Below are positions 6,741 through 13,716 of a DNA stretch of 13,716 nt, in pieces. The DNA comes from an uncultured Acidimicrobiaceae bacterium (GTDB lineage: Bacteria > Actinomycetota > Acidimicrobiia > Acidimicrobiales > Bog-793). Made by a program: the position numbers and the translations under genes. Each line of letters begins with the position of its first letter. The first letter of the stretch is position 1. The notes beneath the pieces were generated by a model, which was given only the letters and a program-made list of their open reading frames with translations, was not told the origin of the DNA and ran no database searches. The DNA lies in the NCBI GenBank assembly GCA_903907185.1, contig CAIVND010000130.1:1-13716 (forward strand). Direction: 5' to 3'.

Positions 6741-9104
6741 ATGTCAATCACACCGACCACTACCGCAAACCTTGCTCGGGTAAAGGAGTTGCGTGAGAAG
6801 CGCGAGCGCCTCATGACCGAGGTATTCGATGGTCGCTTAGCGGCCGTCGACCTTCCTGGCCGATACGCGGCCATCTGTGACGGCTGGCTTCAAGAGGTAT
6901 TTGAACAGGCGGTTGATGGGAAGCCCCGGGGCTATGCCCTGATCGCCGTTGGTGGATACGGACGTGGGGGGCTTACTCCCGGAAGCGATCTTGACCTGGT
7001 ACTTCTTCACAAAGGCCGTCGTCACTACGAGGACATCGCCAATGCAATTTGGTACGCCATCTGGGACAGCGGCATTCACCTCGATCACAGTGTCCGCACG
7101 CGCAAAGAGGCAATATCGATGGCACGGGAGAACCTCAAGGTAATACTTGGTCTTCTCGATGGACGCCTGCTCGCAGGAGAGGAGGAGATCGCGGCTCCTG
7201 TCTTTCGTGGAGCAAAGGAGCTGTGGAGGCGCGAATGGGAACGGTACCTTCCAGAGCTTGAGGAGTCGATTGCCACTCGACACCGAAGCGCCGGCGAACT
7301 CGCGTTCCTCCTCGAGCCAGATCTCAAACAGGCCGAGGGTGGTCTTCGCGATATCGGCGTTCTCAATGCACTTGGCGATGCACTTCCGGAGATACAAGAG
7401 CTCGCACGCTCACGCCAAGTACTCGAGGCAGAACAGATCATCGTTGCAGCGCGCGTTGCTGTTCACTGTCGGACTTCGGCGGCGGGAGACCGTCTTCTGC
7501 TCCAAGAACAAGACCAAGTTGCCTCTACCCTCGGATATCACGATGCCGACCGACTGATGGCGGCGATCGCTGAAGCGGGTCGTGCGATTACCTCTGCCTC
7601 AAATGAGGCATGGCATCGAATCCGACTCATTCAACACCCTCCGACAGCCCACGATTCTGAGGAGTCCTCGATCAGTGCTGACATCGTTTGGCGTCGCGGC
7701 GAGGTTGCACTTCGAACGGGCGCCGATGTAGCGGCACATCCTGAGCTGGCCATCAAGGTTGCTTTGGCAGCAGCCGAACGCGATGCGCTTATCGATCGTT
7801 CGACGCTTGACCTTCTTGAACGGGAAACGACCACACCAGCTGCACCGTGGTCAGACGATCTCCGCAATGCGTTCATTGCACTATTGCAAACTGGAGACGC
7901 CCTTGTTCCTGCGATTGAAGCTCTCGACCAACGTCGGATCTTTGAGCTTTTTATTCCAGAATGGACCACTGTCCGCAACCGGCCACAGCGCAACGCCTAT
8001 CACAAATTTACCGTCGACCGTCATCTGCTCGAGGCGATCGCCCGATCGAGCGAGCACCTAGGAATGGTCGACCGCCCTGATCTTCTCGTCATGGCAGCAC
8101 TGTTGCACGATATCGGTAAGGGAACACCAGGTGATCACAGTGAGGTCGGTGTCGGCCTTGGGACGACGATCGCAACTCGAATGGGGTTTGACGAACGTGA
8201 CGTGGCAACGTTGGTCAAGCTCATCTCTTATCACCTCGTTCTCCCCGAATGTGCAACGCGTCGCGACATCGATGATCCTGCAACGGCTGCGCTTGTTGCA
8301 AAACTCGTCGGAGACCACAGCACCCTTGAACTTCTTGCAGCACTCACAGAGGCAGATGGTCAGGCGACGGGAACCTCCGCGTGGGGTCCTTGGAAATCTG
8401 AACTTGTCGCAAGTCTCGTGCAGCGTGTTGAGGCGATCTTCGACGGCAAAGAGTACGCCGAGCCGAAGCCATTTCAACCAACCCCTGAACAGGTTGAGCT
8501 CCTCAACCGAGGTGAGATTGCACTTCTTGCGCAGGGACGACGGGTTACGGTCGTTGCGCCCGATCGCACCGGACTTTTTGCTGCGGTAACGGGAGCACTC
8601 GCGCTTAGCGGTTGCAATGTGCACCGCGCTACCGCCGTCGAAGGGATCCCGGGCATGGCACTTGAGATCTTTGATATTGAGCAGTCGTTTAACCGTTCGG
8701 TCGATTGGAAGCGGGTTGAGCAAGAGGTGGTCAACGCAGTAAGCGGAGCAATACCGCTCACTGATCGACTACGCCAGCGAGATGACACCTACTCAAAGGG
8801 GCGTCGCCCAGCCTCGGCCTACCCAACACAGACAACGGTAAAGATCGATAACAACGCCTCTGACCGGGCAACCGTTATTGAGGTGCGAGCGATCGATCGA
8901 CTCGGTCTTTTGCATCATATGACGACAGCTTTTGCAACCGCTGGCCTCGATGTCGTCTCAGCGCTTGTCGACACGCTTGGCCACGAAGTGATCGACACCT
9001 TCTACGTTCATGACCGTGAGGGCAAAAAGCTCAAAGATCCCGAGGTGATCAGTTCGATCACCTCCCTCCTCACCGAGGCGATCGATACGCCTACGGACGG
9101 GTGA
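6741..9104 (+). CDS. glnD: [protein-PII] uridylyl/adenylyltransferase
   Basis: A 787-residue sensor enzyme that modifies and de-modifies the PII nitrogen-status protein in response to glutamine. Domain order is complete: nucleotidyltransferase with AVGGYGRGGLTPGSDLDLVL (69-88; metal-binding Asp83 and Asp85), an all-alpha linker region with LLEPDLKQAEGGLRDI (about 192-207), an HD hydrolase domain with LLVMAALLHDIGKG (His456-Asp457), and two C-terminal ACT domains starting at RVTVVAPDRTGLFAAVTGAL (about 600) and VIEVRAIDRLGLLHHMTTAF (about 711). It is shorter than the roughly 890-residue E. coli protein but has every domain. In actinobacteria characterised so far GlnD adenylylates PII, so that activity is the likelier one. 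The start has no SD; a leaderless mRNA is possible. Unlike many actinobacteria, no amtB or glnK is adjacent. Confidence 0.95.
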   Translation: MSITPTTTANLARVKELREKRERLMTEVFDGRLAAVDLPGRYAAICDGWLQEVFEQAVDGKPRGYALIAVGGYGRGGLTPGSDLDLVLLHKGRRHYEDIANAIWYAIWDSGIHLDHSVRTRKEAISMARENLKVILGLLDGRLLAGEEEIAAPVFRGAKELWRREWERYLPELEESIATRHRSAGELAFLLEPDLKQAEGGLRDIGVLNALGDALPEIQELARSRQVLEAEQIIVAARVAVHCRTSAAGDRLLLQEQDQVASTLGYHDADRLMAAIAEAGRAITSASNEAWHRIRLIQHPPTAHDSEESSISADIVWRRGEVALRTGADVAAHPELAIKVALAAAERDALIDRSTLDLLERETTTPAAPWSDDLRNAFIALLQTGDALVPAIEALDQRRIFELFIPEWTTVRNRPQRNAYHKFTVDRHLLEAIARSSEHLGMVDRPDLLVMAALLHDIGKGTPGDHSEVGVGLGTTIATRMGFDERDVATLVKLISYHLVLPECATRRDIDDPATAALVAKLVGDHSTLELLAALTEADGQATGTSAWGPWKSELVASLVQRVEAIFDGKEYAEPKPFQPTPEQVELLNRGEIALLAQGRRVTVVAPDRTGLFAAVTGALALSGCNVHRATAVEGIPGMALEIFDIEQSFNRSVDWKRVEQEVVNAVSGAIPLTDRLRQRDDTYSKGRRPASAYPTQTTVKIDNNASDRATVIEVRAIDRLGLLHHMTTAFATAGLDVVSALVDTLGHEVIDTFYVHDREGKKLKDPEVISSITSLLTEAIDTPTDG

Positions 9105-9121
9105 TGACCGGATCCCTGCGT

Positions 9122-9136
9122 GACCCTTTCGGGGTC
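9122..9136 (+). terminator. weak hairpin after glnD, possible terminator
   Basis: GACCC and GGGTC form a 5-bp GC-rich stem with a 5-nt loop, starting 18 bp after the glnD stop; two G-T pairs can extend it. No T-run follows, so intrinsic termination would be inefficient. Confidence 0.25.
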
Positions 9137-9524
9137 GTTGGGGCCAAATTCTCCCGATATCAAGTGGAGGAAATACCATTTGACCAGGGAAGTTAATTAT
9201 TTGCGCGCTTTTGAACTCGTCTTGGACGGTATAGTCAGGTTCACACATTCACCCGACGGACGGTTCGTGAGACCGGAGCGGGGTGTTGCTCGGCTGGGAC
9301 AAATTTCCCTGAGTAACCGCCTTCATCCCTACCCTCTCTTTTCGCGCACCCGCATCTCCGCCGCCAACCCGCTGCACCCAAGCAAAAGGAGCTGCGCAAT
9401 TCACCGACCGAGGGCCACCCCCGTCTGCACCTCGTAGGGCAATAGCCCGCGGTTCGATCTGCCCTCCCGGCTTCGAACCCCGAGACGCATGCATCAAGAC
9501 GGCCTGCCCGCATCCTTACCCACC

Positions 9525-9544
9525 TGGAACCATCTGGTTTTCCA
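9525..9544 (+). promoter_or_regulatory. hairpin just upstream of the rpf-like SD
   Basis: TGGAACC (9525-9531) pairs with GG (9536-9537) and TTCCA (9540-9544) around a 4-nt loop, leaving a 2-nt bulge. It ends 6 nt before AAGGAGG (9551-9557), the SD of the gene at 9562. Its position suggests an influence on ribosome loading or mRNA stability. Confidence 0.3.
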
Positions 9545-9561
9545 AGATCCAAGGAGGAAAG

Positions 9562-10068
9562 ATGCGCAAGCACCCTTTGCTCGCATTCGCCGTAACTACG
9601 CTTGGCCTCAGCCTTGGGGCCTCGCTCTCTGGTGCCGTAGGCACCGCTGCATCAGCTTCAACGCAACAGACAAAAAGATCCAACCATGTTATTCATCGAG
9701 GACTAAGTCGACATGTGAGCCATCTCGGTAGCTCGCCTCACCGAGTCGTCCTCATTAACTCAAACTCCGCTGTCCGCTTTGTGTTACCAAGTTCGGTTCT
9801 CTCGCTTCCGGCCACACATTCGACAACGATCGGTAACGTTTGGTCCATGCTCCGCTCCTGTGAGTCAGGTAATAACTACCGCGACAACTCTGGAAATGGC
9901 TTCTACGGCGCCTATCAGTTCACCTCGTCGTCGTGGTTACTTGTTGGCGAGCGAGGTCGACCCGATCTTGCAACACCATCTGCGCAAGATGAGGCCGCGA
10001 AGCGGCTTCTTGCGCGCCAAGGTTGGAAGGCGTGGCCGACCTGCACCTGGGCCCTCGGGCTCGCCTAA
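9562..10068 (+). CDS. secreted Rpf-like transglycosylase (resuscitation-promoting factor domain)
   Basis: A 168-residue exported peptidoglycan-cleaving protein. Residues 1 to about 32 are a Sec signal peptide (basic MRKH, hydrophobic core, cleavage near ASA). A Ser/His-rich linker spans about 33-90 with five His between 42 and 60. The Rpf domain fills 91-168: WSMLRSCESGNNYRDNSGNG, FYGAYQF, SSSW and QGWKAWPTC. Glu101 is the expected catalytic acid of the lysozyme-like fold, and Cys100 and Cys161 match the conserved disulfide. Rpf proteins cleave cell-wall glycan and stimulate regrowth of dormant actinobacteria. This is a minimal form without LysM, G5 or DUF348 domains. AAGGAGG sits 4 nt before the ATG, and an unusually long leader precedes it. 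Which rpf paralogue it matches cannot be told, so no gene symbol is given. Confidence 0.9.
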   Translation: MRKHPLLAFAVTTLGLSLGASLSGAVGTAASASTQQTKRSNHVIHRGLSRHVSHLGSSPHRVVLINSNSAVRFVLPSSVLSLPATHSTTIGNVWSMLRSCESGNNYRDNSGNGFYGAYQFTSSSWLLVGERGRPDLATPSAQDEAAKRLLARQGWKAWPTCTWALGLA

Positions 10069-10152
10069 CCCATCCAAATTCACGCTCTTCGGCCGAGGCG
10101 TCCCCGCCAGTTCTTGAACAAATCGTGGACGTTTCGGCCGATCTCGTGGGTA

Positions 10153-10181
10153 TTGGGGACTGTTGGCAGGTACAGTACATA
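10153..10181 (+). promoter_or_regulatory. possible guaB promoter
   Basis: TTGGGG (10153-10158) and TACATA (10176-10181) are spaced by 17 bp, placing initiation near 10188, about 44 nt before the guaB start. Both boxes are imperfect. The 163-bp gap after the rpf-like gene supports an independent promoter. Confidence 0.35.
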
Positions 10182-10231
10182 GGGACAGACGACTACAAAA
10201 CAAAGTTGTCCAACCAATAAGGTGGTGTCCG

Positions 10232-11722
10232 TTGTCTGAGCGAGTTCCTCAACTCGACGACCAGATTGCACTCACGTTTGATGATGTGCTTCTTCTTCCC
10301 CAAGCCTCAGATCTCATGCCCTCTGAGGCTGATACGACATCGGTACTCTGTGATCGGCTGGAGCTCAATATTCCGCTCATCTCCGCCGCGATGGATACCG
10401 TGACCGAGTCCCGACTCGCCATTGCGCTCGCTCGTCTCGGTGGGCTTGGCGTTGTTCATCGAAATATGTCACCTGAACAGCAGGCGATTGAGATCGATCG
10501 CGTCAAACGCTCTGAGGCTGGGATGGTAACGAACCCCATCAAAGTCCATCCGGATCAGCTCGTCGCCGAGGCGCTCGAAGTCATGGCTCAATTCCACATC
10601 TCTGGCGTACCGGTCGTTGACGAGGAGAACCGTCTCGTCGGCATCATCACTAATCGAGACCTCCGGTTCCACGAAGATTCCACCGTCCCGGTTCGCGATG
10701 TCATGACCCGTGAAGGATTAATCACTGCACCGGTTGGAACCGACCTGGTTCAAGCTCGCCGAATTCTTCAAGGCTCAAAGGTTGAAAAGCTCCCAATTAC
10801 CGATGCAGAGGGCAAACTTCAAGGTCTCATCACCGTAAAGGACATCACCAAACAAGAGCAGTTTCCTCAGGCATGCAAAGACGATGCTGGGCGTCTGCGT
10901 GTTGGTGCCGCTATCGGTGTTGGTGCCGACGCACTGGCTCGCGCAAAACTCCTCATCGATGCAGGCATCGATGTCATCTGTGTGGACACGGCGCACGGAC
11001 ACTCCATGCGTGTCATTGAAACAGTGCGTGAGCTCCGATCGAATTGGAAGAATGGCGTCATTGTCGCTGGCAACGTTGCTACTCCCGAGGCCACCCGTGC
11101 ACTTGCTGAGGCTGGTGCTGACGTTGTGAAGGTTGGGATCGGTCCTGGCGCGATCTGCACGACGCGGATCGTCACCGGAATAGGTGTTCCACAGTGGTCC
11201 GCTATTCAACGATGCGCGATGGAGGCACGCGACCACGGTGTCGGAATCATTGCAGATGGCGGCATTCGCTACTCCGGAGATATCGCAAAAGCGATAGGCG
11301 CAGGTGCACATGCTGTCATGCTCGGCAGTCTCTTTGCCGGAGTCGATGAGAGTCCTGGCGAGATCGCGATGATCGGAAATCAGCCGCGTAAGTTCTACCG
11401 AGGCATGGGTTCAATGGGTGCGATGTCGTCGCGATCGTTCTCAAAAGACCGATATGCACAAGAGGACGTCATCGACGCTGAGAAGGTTGTGCCCGAGGGC
11501 GTTGAGGGCAACGTCGCCTATCGTGGACCGATCCAAGAGGTGGTGCACCAGCTCGTCGGCGGGCTCCGCCAGGCAATGGGGTACTGCGGAACCGCCTCAA
11601 TCGCCGAACTTCGCGAGAAGGCGAAGTTCATCCGAGTCACACCGATGGCAAATCGAGAGAACCATCCTCATGACCTCTCTGGTGTTGTCGACGCCCCGAA
11701 CTACTGGGCAAGCGAGCTCTAG
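10232..11722 (+). CDS. guaB: IMP dehydrogenase
   Basis: A 496-residue enzyme converting IMP to XMP with NAD, the rate-limiting step of guanine nucleotide synthesis. The TTG at 10232 is chosen because AAGGTGG (10219-10225) lies 6 nt upstream and the protein then begins in the family's usual place, shortly before ALTFDDVLLLP. Two CBS repeats (about 95-210) interrupt the TIM barrel. GIGPGAICTTRIVTGIGVPQ holds the catalytic Cys309; DGGIRYSGDIAKAIGAGA binds the IMP phosphate; GMGSMGAM is the flap region; ANRENHPHD is near the C-terminus. The residue two before Cys309 is Ala, where most bacterial IMP dehydrogenases have Ser. A GMP reductase-like GuaB1 paralogue is less likely, given both CBS domains and the otherwise standard active-site loop. 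Confidence 0.95.
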   Translation: MSERVPQLDDQIALTFDDVLLLPQASDLMPSEADTTSVLCDRLELNIPLISAAMDTVTESRLAIALARLGGLGVVHRNMSPEQQAIEIDRVKRSEAGMVTNPIKVHPDQLVAEALEVMAQFHISGVPVVDEENRLVGIITNRDLRFHEDSTVPVRDVMTREGLITAPVGTDLVQARRILQGSKVEKLPITDAEGKLQGLITVKDITKQEQFPQACKDDAGRLRVGAAIGVGADALARAKLLIDAGIDVICVDTAHGHSMRVIETVRELRSNWKNGVIVAGNVATPEATRALAEAGADVVKVGIGPGAICTTRIVTGIGVPQWSAIQRCAMEARDHGVGIIADGGIRYSGDIAKAIGAGAHAVMLGSLFAGVDESPGEIAMIGNQPRKFYRGMGSMGAMSSRSFSKDRYAQEDVIDAEKVVPEGVEGNVAYRGPIQEVVHQLVGGLRQAMGYCGTASIAELREKAKFIRVTPMANRENHPHDLSGVVDAPNYWASEL

Positions 11723-11724
11723 AG

Positions 11725-11765
11725 TCAGCTCAACAGATACAATTGGCCGGGTTGTCCCAGGCTGA
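11725..11765 (+). promoter_or_regulatory. candidate rrf2 promoter with overlapping imperfect dyad
   Basis: TACAAT (11738-11743) is a good -10 match about 70 bp before the Rrf2 gene, without a clear -35. It sits inside an interrupted dyad: TCAGC (11725-11729) with GCTGA (11761-11765), and CAAC (11731-11734) with GTTG (11751-11754). This could be an autoregulatory operator of the Rrf2 protein or the folded 3' end of guaB mRNA; no T-run follows. Confidence 0.3.
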
Positions 11766-11812
11766 GTTGCACTTATCGGCAGCTCCGGATCGCACTACAA
11801 GGGTCTTGAACC

Positions 11813-12268
11813 ATGCATATATCTGCAAAAGTTGAGTATGCGGTACGAGCACTCTTAGTTCTCACCGCTGCCGACGGCGGTCCTCTGTCTGGTGTCGCGC
11901 TCTCCCAAGCACAAGAACTGCCTCCAAAGTTCTTAGATGGCATCCTCGCCGAGCTGCGGAGAAGCCACATCATCGTCAGCCAGCGTGGAGCCGAGGGAGG
12001 ATATCGCCTTGCACGCGATGCGTCAGCTATCACCCTTGCGGACATTATCCGCGCCATCGATGGCCCACTTGCTGCAGTCCGTGGTGAACACCCGGAGGTC
12101 ACCTCCTATGGAGGAGCCGCCGAACACCTTCAAGATGTCTGGATCGCAGTACGCGCGACACTGAGAAGTGTGCTGGAGACAACAACTCTTGCTGACGTCG
12201 TGGCGGGCAAACTTCCTCCACATGTAAAGAAGCTTGTCGCCGATCCCGATTCTTGGGTGTCACGCTGA
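11813..12268 (+). CDS. Rrf2-family transcriptional regulator lacking cysteines
   Basis: A 151-residue winged helix-turn-helix protein. MHISAKVEYAVRALLVL is the family's typical N-terminus, KFLDGILAELRRSHIIVSQR spans the dimer/recognition helices, GAEGGYRLAR (about 59-68) is the wing, and ITLADIIRAIDGPL starts the dimerisation helix. IscR, NsrR and RsrR sense redox, iron or NO through an Fe-S cluster held mainly by cysteines. This protein contains no Cys at all, so it cannot bind a cluster that way and must sense something else or act constitutively. The ATG at 11813 has only a distant AAGGG. The quinone oxidoreductase follows 31 bp downstream on the same strand, making it the obvious target, with autoregulation likely. 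The effector is unknown. Confidence 0.85.
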   Translation: MHISAKVEYAVRALLVLTAADGGPLSGVALSQAQELPPKFLDGILAELRRSHIIVSQRGAEGGYRLARDASAITLADIIRAIDGPLAAVRGEHPEVTSYGGAAEHLQDVWIAVRATLRSVLETTTLADVVAGKLPPHVKKLVADPDSWVSR

Positions 12269-12299
12269 CTCGCTCCTGGCATCCTGGAGGCCAATAACG

Positions 12300-13322
12300 A
12301 TGCATGCCATTATCTACACCGAGTTTGGGGAGAGCAATGTTCTCCACCTTGTCGAGCGCGAGGTACCCCTTCCCCAGCCAAACGAAGTCCTTGTCCAACT
12401 TCATCTCTCGGGTGTGAATCCGACCGATTGGAAGTCCCGAAGCGGGTCAAGCGGTAAGCCAGCCTTTCCAGAGATTGTTCCGAATCAAGATGGTGCGGGA
12501 GTGATCACCGCGGTTGGATCTGCAATTTCGCCAGAGCGAGTCGGCGAGCGGGTTTGGGTCTACGAGGCACAGCACAACCGGGCGGATGGAACTGCGCAGG
12601 AGTACATCGCAATCAACGCGAAAAACGCCGTTGAACTTCCTGAAAGTGCAAGCTTCGAACTCGGCGCCTCTCTTGGAGTACCGGCGATCACCGCGCACCG
12701 TTGCCTCACGATCGGAGAGAGCGGACCAGCTCGGCTCGAAGCGGGCTCGATGAGTGGCCAGACGATTCTCGTCGCGGGAGGCGCAGGTGCCGTTGGACAC
12801 GCGGCTATCGAACTCGCTCGGTGGGCTGGAGCCACGGTGATAGCGACCGTCTCCTCAGACCAGAAGGCTCAATATGCACGCAGTGCGGGAGCGCACCACG
12901 TTGTCAACTATCGCGAAGACGATGCTGCTGAGAAGATCCGATCGATCGAACCGGGAGGAGTCGACCTTATCGTCGAGGTCTCCTCAGTTACCAACCTCGA
13001 TCTCAACACGCAGATCTTGCGGCCAAGCGGTGCGATTGCGATCTATGCAAGCGGATCCGAGCCCCTTAGCTTAGAGATCAGAACGATGATGAGACTGAAC
13101 GCACGCCTGCAGTTCGTCTACCTCTATCTAGTTGACGATCAAGCAAAGGCTGCAGCGATCGCAGATATCTCTGACGCGCTTGATGCCGAAGCACTTCACG
13201 TTGGCGAAGACTACGGGCTACCGCTCGTCTACTTTCCTCTTTCAAAGACCGCCGAAGCTCACCAATCAGTTGAGAACCACGCCGTAGGTAAGGTACTCAT
13301 TAACACCATCGAAGCGCACTAA
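12300..13322 (+). CDS. zinc-independent quinone oxidoreductase (MDR superfamily)
   Basis: A 340-residue medium-chain dehydrogenase/reductase, probably NADPH-dependent quinone or enone reductase. An N-terminal GroES-like domain (1 to about 125; LSGVNPTDWKSRSG at 37-50) precedes a Rossmann domain with VAGGAGAVGHAAIELARWAG (158-177), the AxxGxxG nucleotide motif of the QOR group. Zinc-ligand cysteines of alcohol dehydrogenases are absent. The ATG at 12300 follows GGAGG 9 nt upstream; in-frame upstream codons overlap the Rrf2 gene and do not fit the family. It directly follows the Rrf2 regulator (31-bp gap), suggesting an inducible detoxification operon for quinones or reactive carbonyls. It converges with the VOC gene across 19 bp. 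The exact acceptor cannot be deduced. Confidence 0.85.
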   Translation: MHAIIYTEFGESNVLHLVEREVPLPQPNEVLVQLHLSGVNPTDWKSRSGSSGKPAFPEIVPNQDGAGVITAVGSAISPERVGERVWVYEAQHNRADGTAQEYIAINAKNAVELPESASFELGASLGVPAITAHRCLTIGESGPARLEAGSMSGQTILVAGGAGAVGHAAIELARWAGATVIATVSSDQKAQYARSAGAHHVVNYREDDAAEKIRSIEPGGVDLIVEVSSVTNLDLNTQILRPSGAIAIYASGSEPLSLEIRTMMRLNARLQFVYLYLVDDQAKAAAIADISDALDAEALHVGEDYGLPLVYFPLSKTAEAHQSVENHAVGKVLINTIEAH

Positions 13323-13341
13323 TTCTCAATCTGTTTGCTCC

Positions 13342-13716
13342 TTAGAGACTTAACGCCCTCGTTGGTGCGAGCAGATTTTTCGGATCGCTCCAGTCCACCC
13401 CCACAACATCGATGTAGAGCTCGAGTTCATTCCCGTCAGGATCGAGTACATAGAGGCTGTGCGTCATGGTGTGATCAGACGCACCGACGATCTGCACTCC
13501 CTCACTCTTGAGAACAGTGATCGCCTCACGCAGATCACTGTCGTCATCGCCGATCTTGAGACCGAGATGATAGAGACCCGAACGGTGGCCACGTCCAGGA
13601 TGAGGCGCATCCTCGCCCACCTCAATGAGAAGCAGTTCATGGTGGGTCCTGCCGGTTGTGAACATCATTGCCCGTCCGATCGGCTGACTCCCGTCGGAGT
13701 TCTTGGCCTCAACGGA
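13342..13716 (-). CDS. VOC-superfamily (glyoxalase/extradiol dioxygenase fold) protein, 5' end outside the window
   Basis: The leftward frame stays open to the right edge, so the N-terminus is missing and at least 124 residues are visible. The internal Met pair at about 13668 is not the start, because coding sequence (SVEAKNSDGSQPIGRA) continues upstream. THHELLLIEV, GLYHLGLKIG and SLYVLDPDGNELELYID are betaalphabetabetabeta-module strands carrying likely metal ligands (His in YHLGL, Glu in ELELY). The last segment resembles CatE-type catechol 2,3-dioxygenases and related lyases. Such proteins bind a divalent metal and act on catechols, glyoxals or thiol conjugates. It converges with the quinone oxidoreductase gene, which also handles quinone-like compounds, but shared function is only a guess. 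Confidence 0.8.
   Translation of the reverse strand, partial: SVEAKNSDGSQPIGRAMMFTTGRTHHELLLIEVGEDAPHPGRGHRSGLYHLGLKIGDDDSDLREAITVLKSEGVQIVGASDHTMTHSLYVLDPDGNELELYIDVVGVDWSDPKNLLAPTRALSL

Larger units (their letters stand above)
9105..9561 (+). promoter_or_regulatory. 457-bp gap: glnD 3' end, candidate promoter and long structured leader of the rpf-like gene
   Basis: No credible gene lies here. TATAGT (9230-9235) is a near-consensus -10 box without a well-spaced -35; initiation near 9242 would give a leader of about 320 nt. Within it are several complementary segments: CGGT/ACCG (9261-9264, 9272-9275), GGGA/TCCC (9296-9299, 9306-9309), GAGGGC/GCCCTC (9410-9415, 9461-9466), GGGC-aata-GCCC (9437-9448), GGTTCGA/TCGAACC (9451-9457, 9473-9479) and a hairpin just before the SD (9525-9544). 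The GAGGGC pairing and the GGTTCGA hairpin exclude each other, as expected of a switching leader. Known rpf genes are often controlled by long leaders, some by c-di-AMP riboswitches, but the conserved core of that class is not recognisable here. Confidence 0.4.

Noticed and set aside
8058..8723. 221-codon minus-strand frame opposite glnD
   Set aside because: It lies opposite the HD and first ACT domains of glnD and has no recognisable family.
9120..9437. 105-codon open frame on the plus strand in the glnD-rpf gap
   Set aside because: No SD, no family resemblance, composition unlike the neighbours, and it overlaps the probable promoter and leader.
9400..9450. Partial resemblance to the 3' end of a c-di-AMP (ydaO) riboswitch before the rpf-like gene (CCGTCTGCACCTCGTAGGGC)
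   Set aside because: The invariant CAGCTAAC and the 5' core motifs are missing, so the similarity may be chance. A covariance search would decide.
9451..9479. tRNA-like T-loops (TTCGATC and TTCGAAC)
   Set aside because: Flanking bases do not form a 5-bp T-stem on either strand and no acceptor or anticodon arm is present.
10163..10231. Longer guaB start (TTG at 10163)
   Set aside because: It would add 23 non-family residues and overlap the predicted promoter; the TTG at 10232 has a well-placed AAGGTGG.
1..13716. CRISPR arrays, insertion sequences, integrase or attachment sites
   Set aside because: No spaced direct repeats, transposase or recombinase motifs, or long terminal inverted repeats were seen on either strand.

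Overview
The window looks like chromosomal DNA of a moderately GC-rich actinobacterium. The evidence is an Rpf-type peptidoglycan hydrolase (a family centred on Actinomycetota), a compact GlnD with nucleotidyltransferase, HD and two ACT domains, actinobacterial-style GuaB and Rrf2 proteins, frequent GTG/TTG starts, and two genes with no Shine-Dalgarno (SD) sequence but a TANNNT box close to the ATG. Placement near the Acidimicrobiia is a guess; no rRNA or tRNA is present to test it.

Region A (1-6278) is an accessory, probably catabolic block. Five genes read leftward: a class II aldolase (3599-4363), a single-chain EtfB-EtfA electron transfer flavoprotein (1678-3486), two RraA-like proteins joined by a TAATG stop/start overlap (854-1552 and 198-854), and the first codons of an NAD-dependent epimerase/dehydratase running off the left edge. 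Diverging from the aldolase is an EntS-like MFS permease (4483-5748). Its 3' end overlaps by 4 bp a convergent MaoC-type hydratase (5745-6278). Together they suggest transport, hydration/dehydration and retro-aldol cleavage of an oxo- or hydroxy-acid or its CoA ester, with electrons passing through an unusual ETF. The substrate cannot be read from the sequence, and no acyl-CoA dehydrogenase, CoA ligase or ETF:quinone oxidoreductase is visible.

Region B (6440-13322) looks like conserved housekeeping DNA. It holds a small leftward two-helix membrane protein, then rightward glnD (PII-modifying enzyme), a 457-bp gap with a structured leader, a secreted Rpf-like transglycosylase, guaB (IMP dehydrogenase), a cysteine-free Rrf2-family regulator, and a zinc-independent quinone oxidoreductase 31 bp downstream of it.

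Region C (13342-13716) is the 3' part of a leftward VOC/glyoxalase-fold protein convergent with the oxidoreductase.

The palindrome CGATCG occurs about 25 times by hand count from 4.48 kb to the right end, but only about three times in the leftward block before it. This hints that the leftward block has a different history. The most unusual items are the EtfB-EtfA fusion with an altered FAD motif, the coupled RraA pair lacking the acidic residue of the family motif, and the long leader before rpf, which I cannot match to a known riboswitch.
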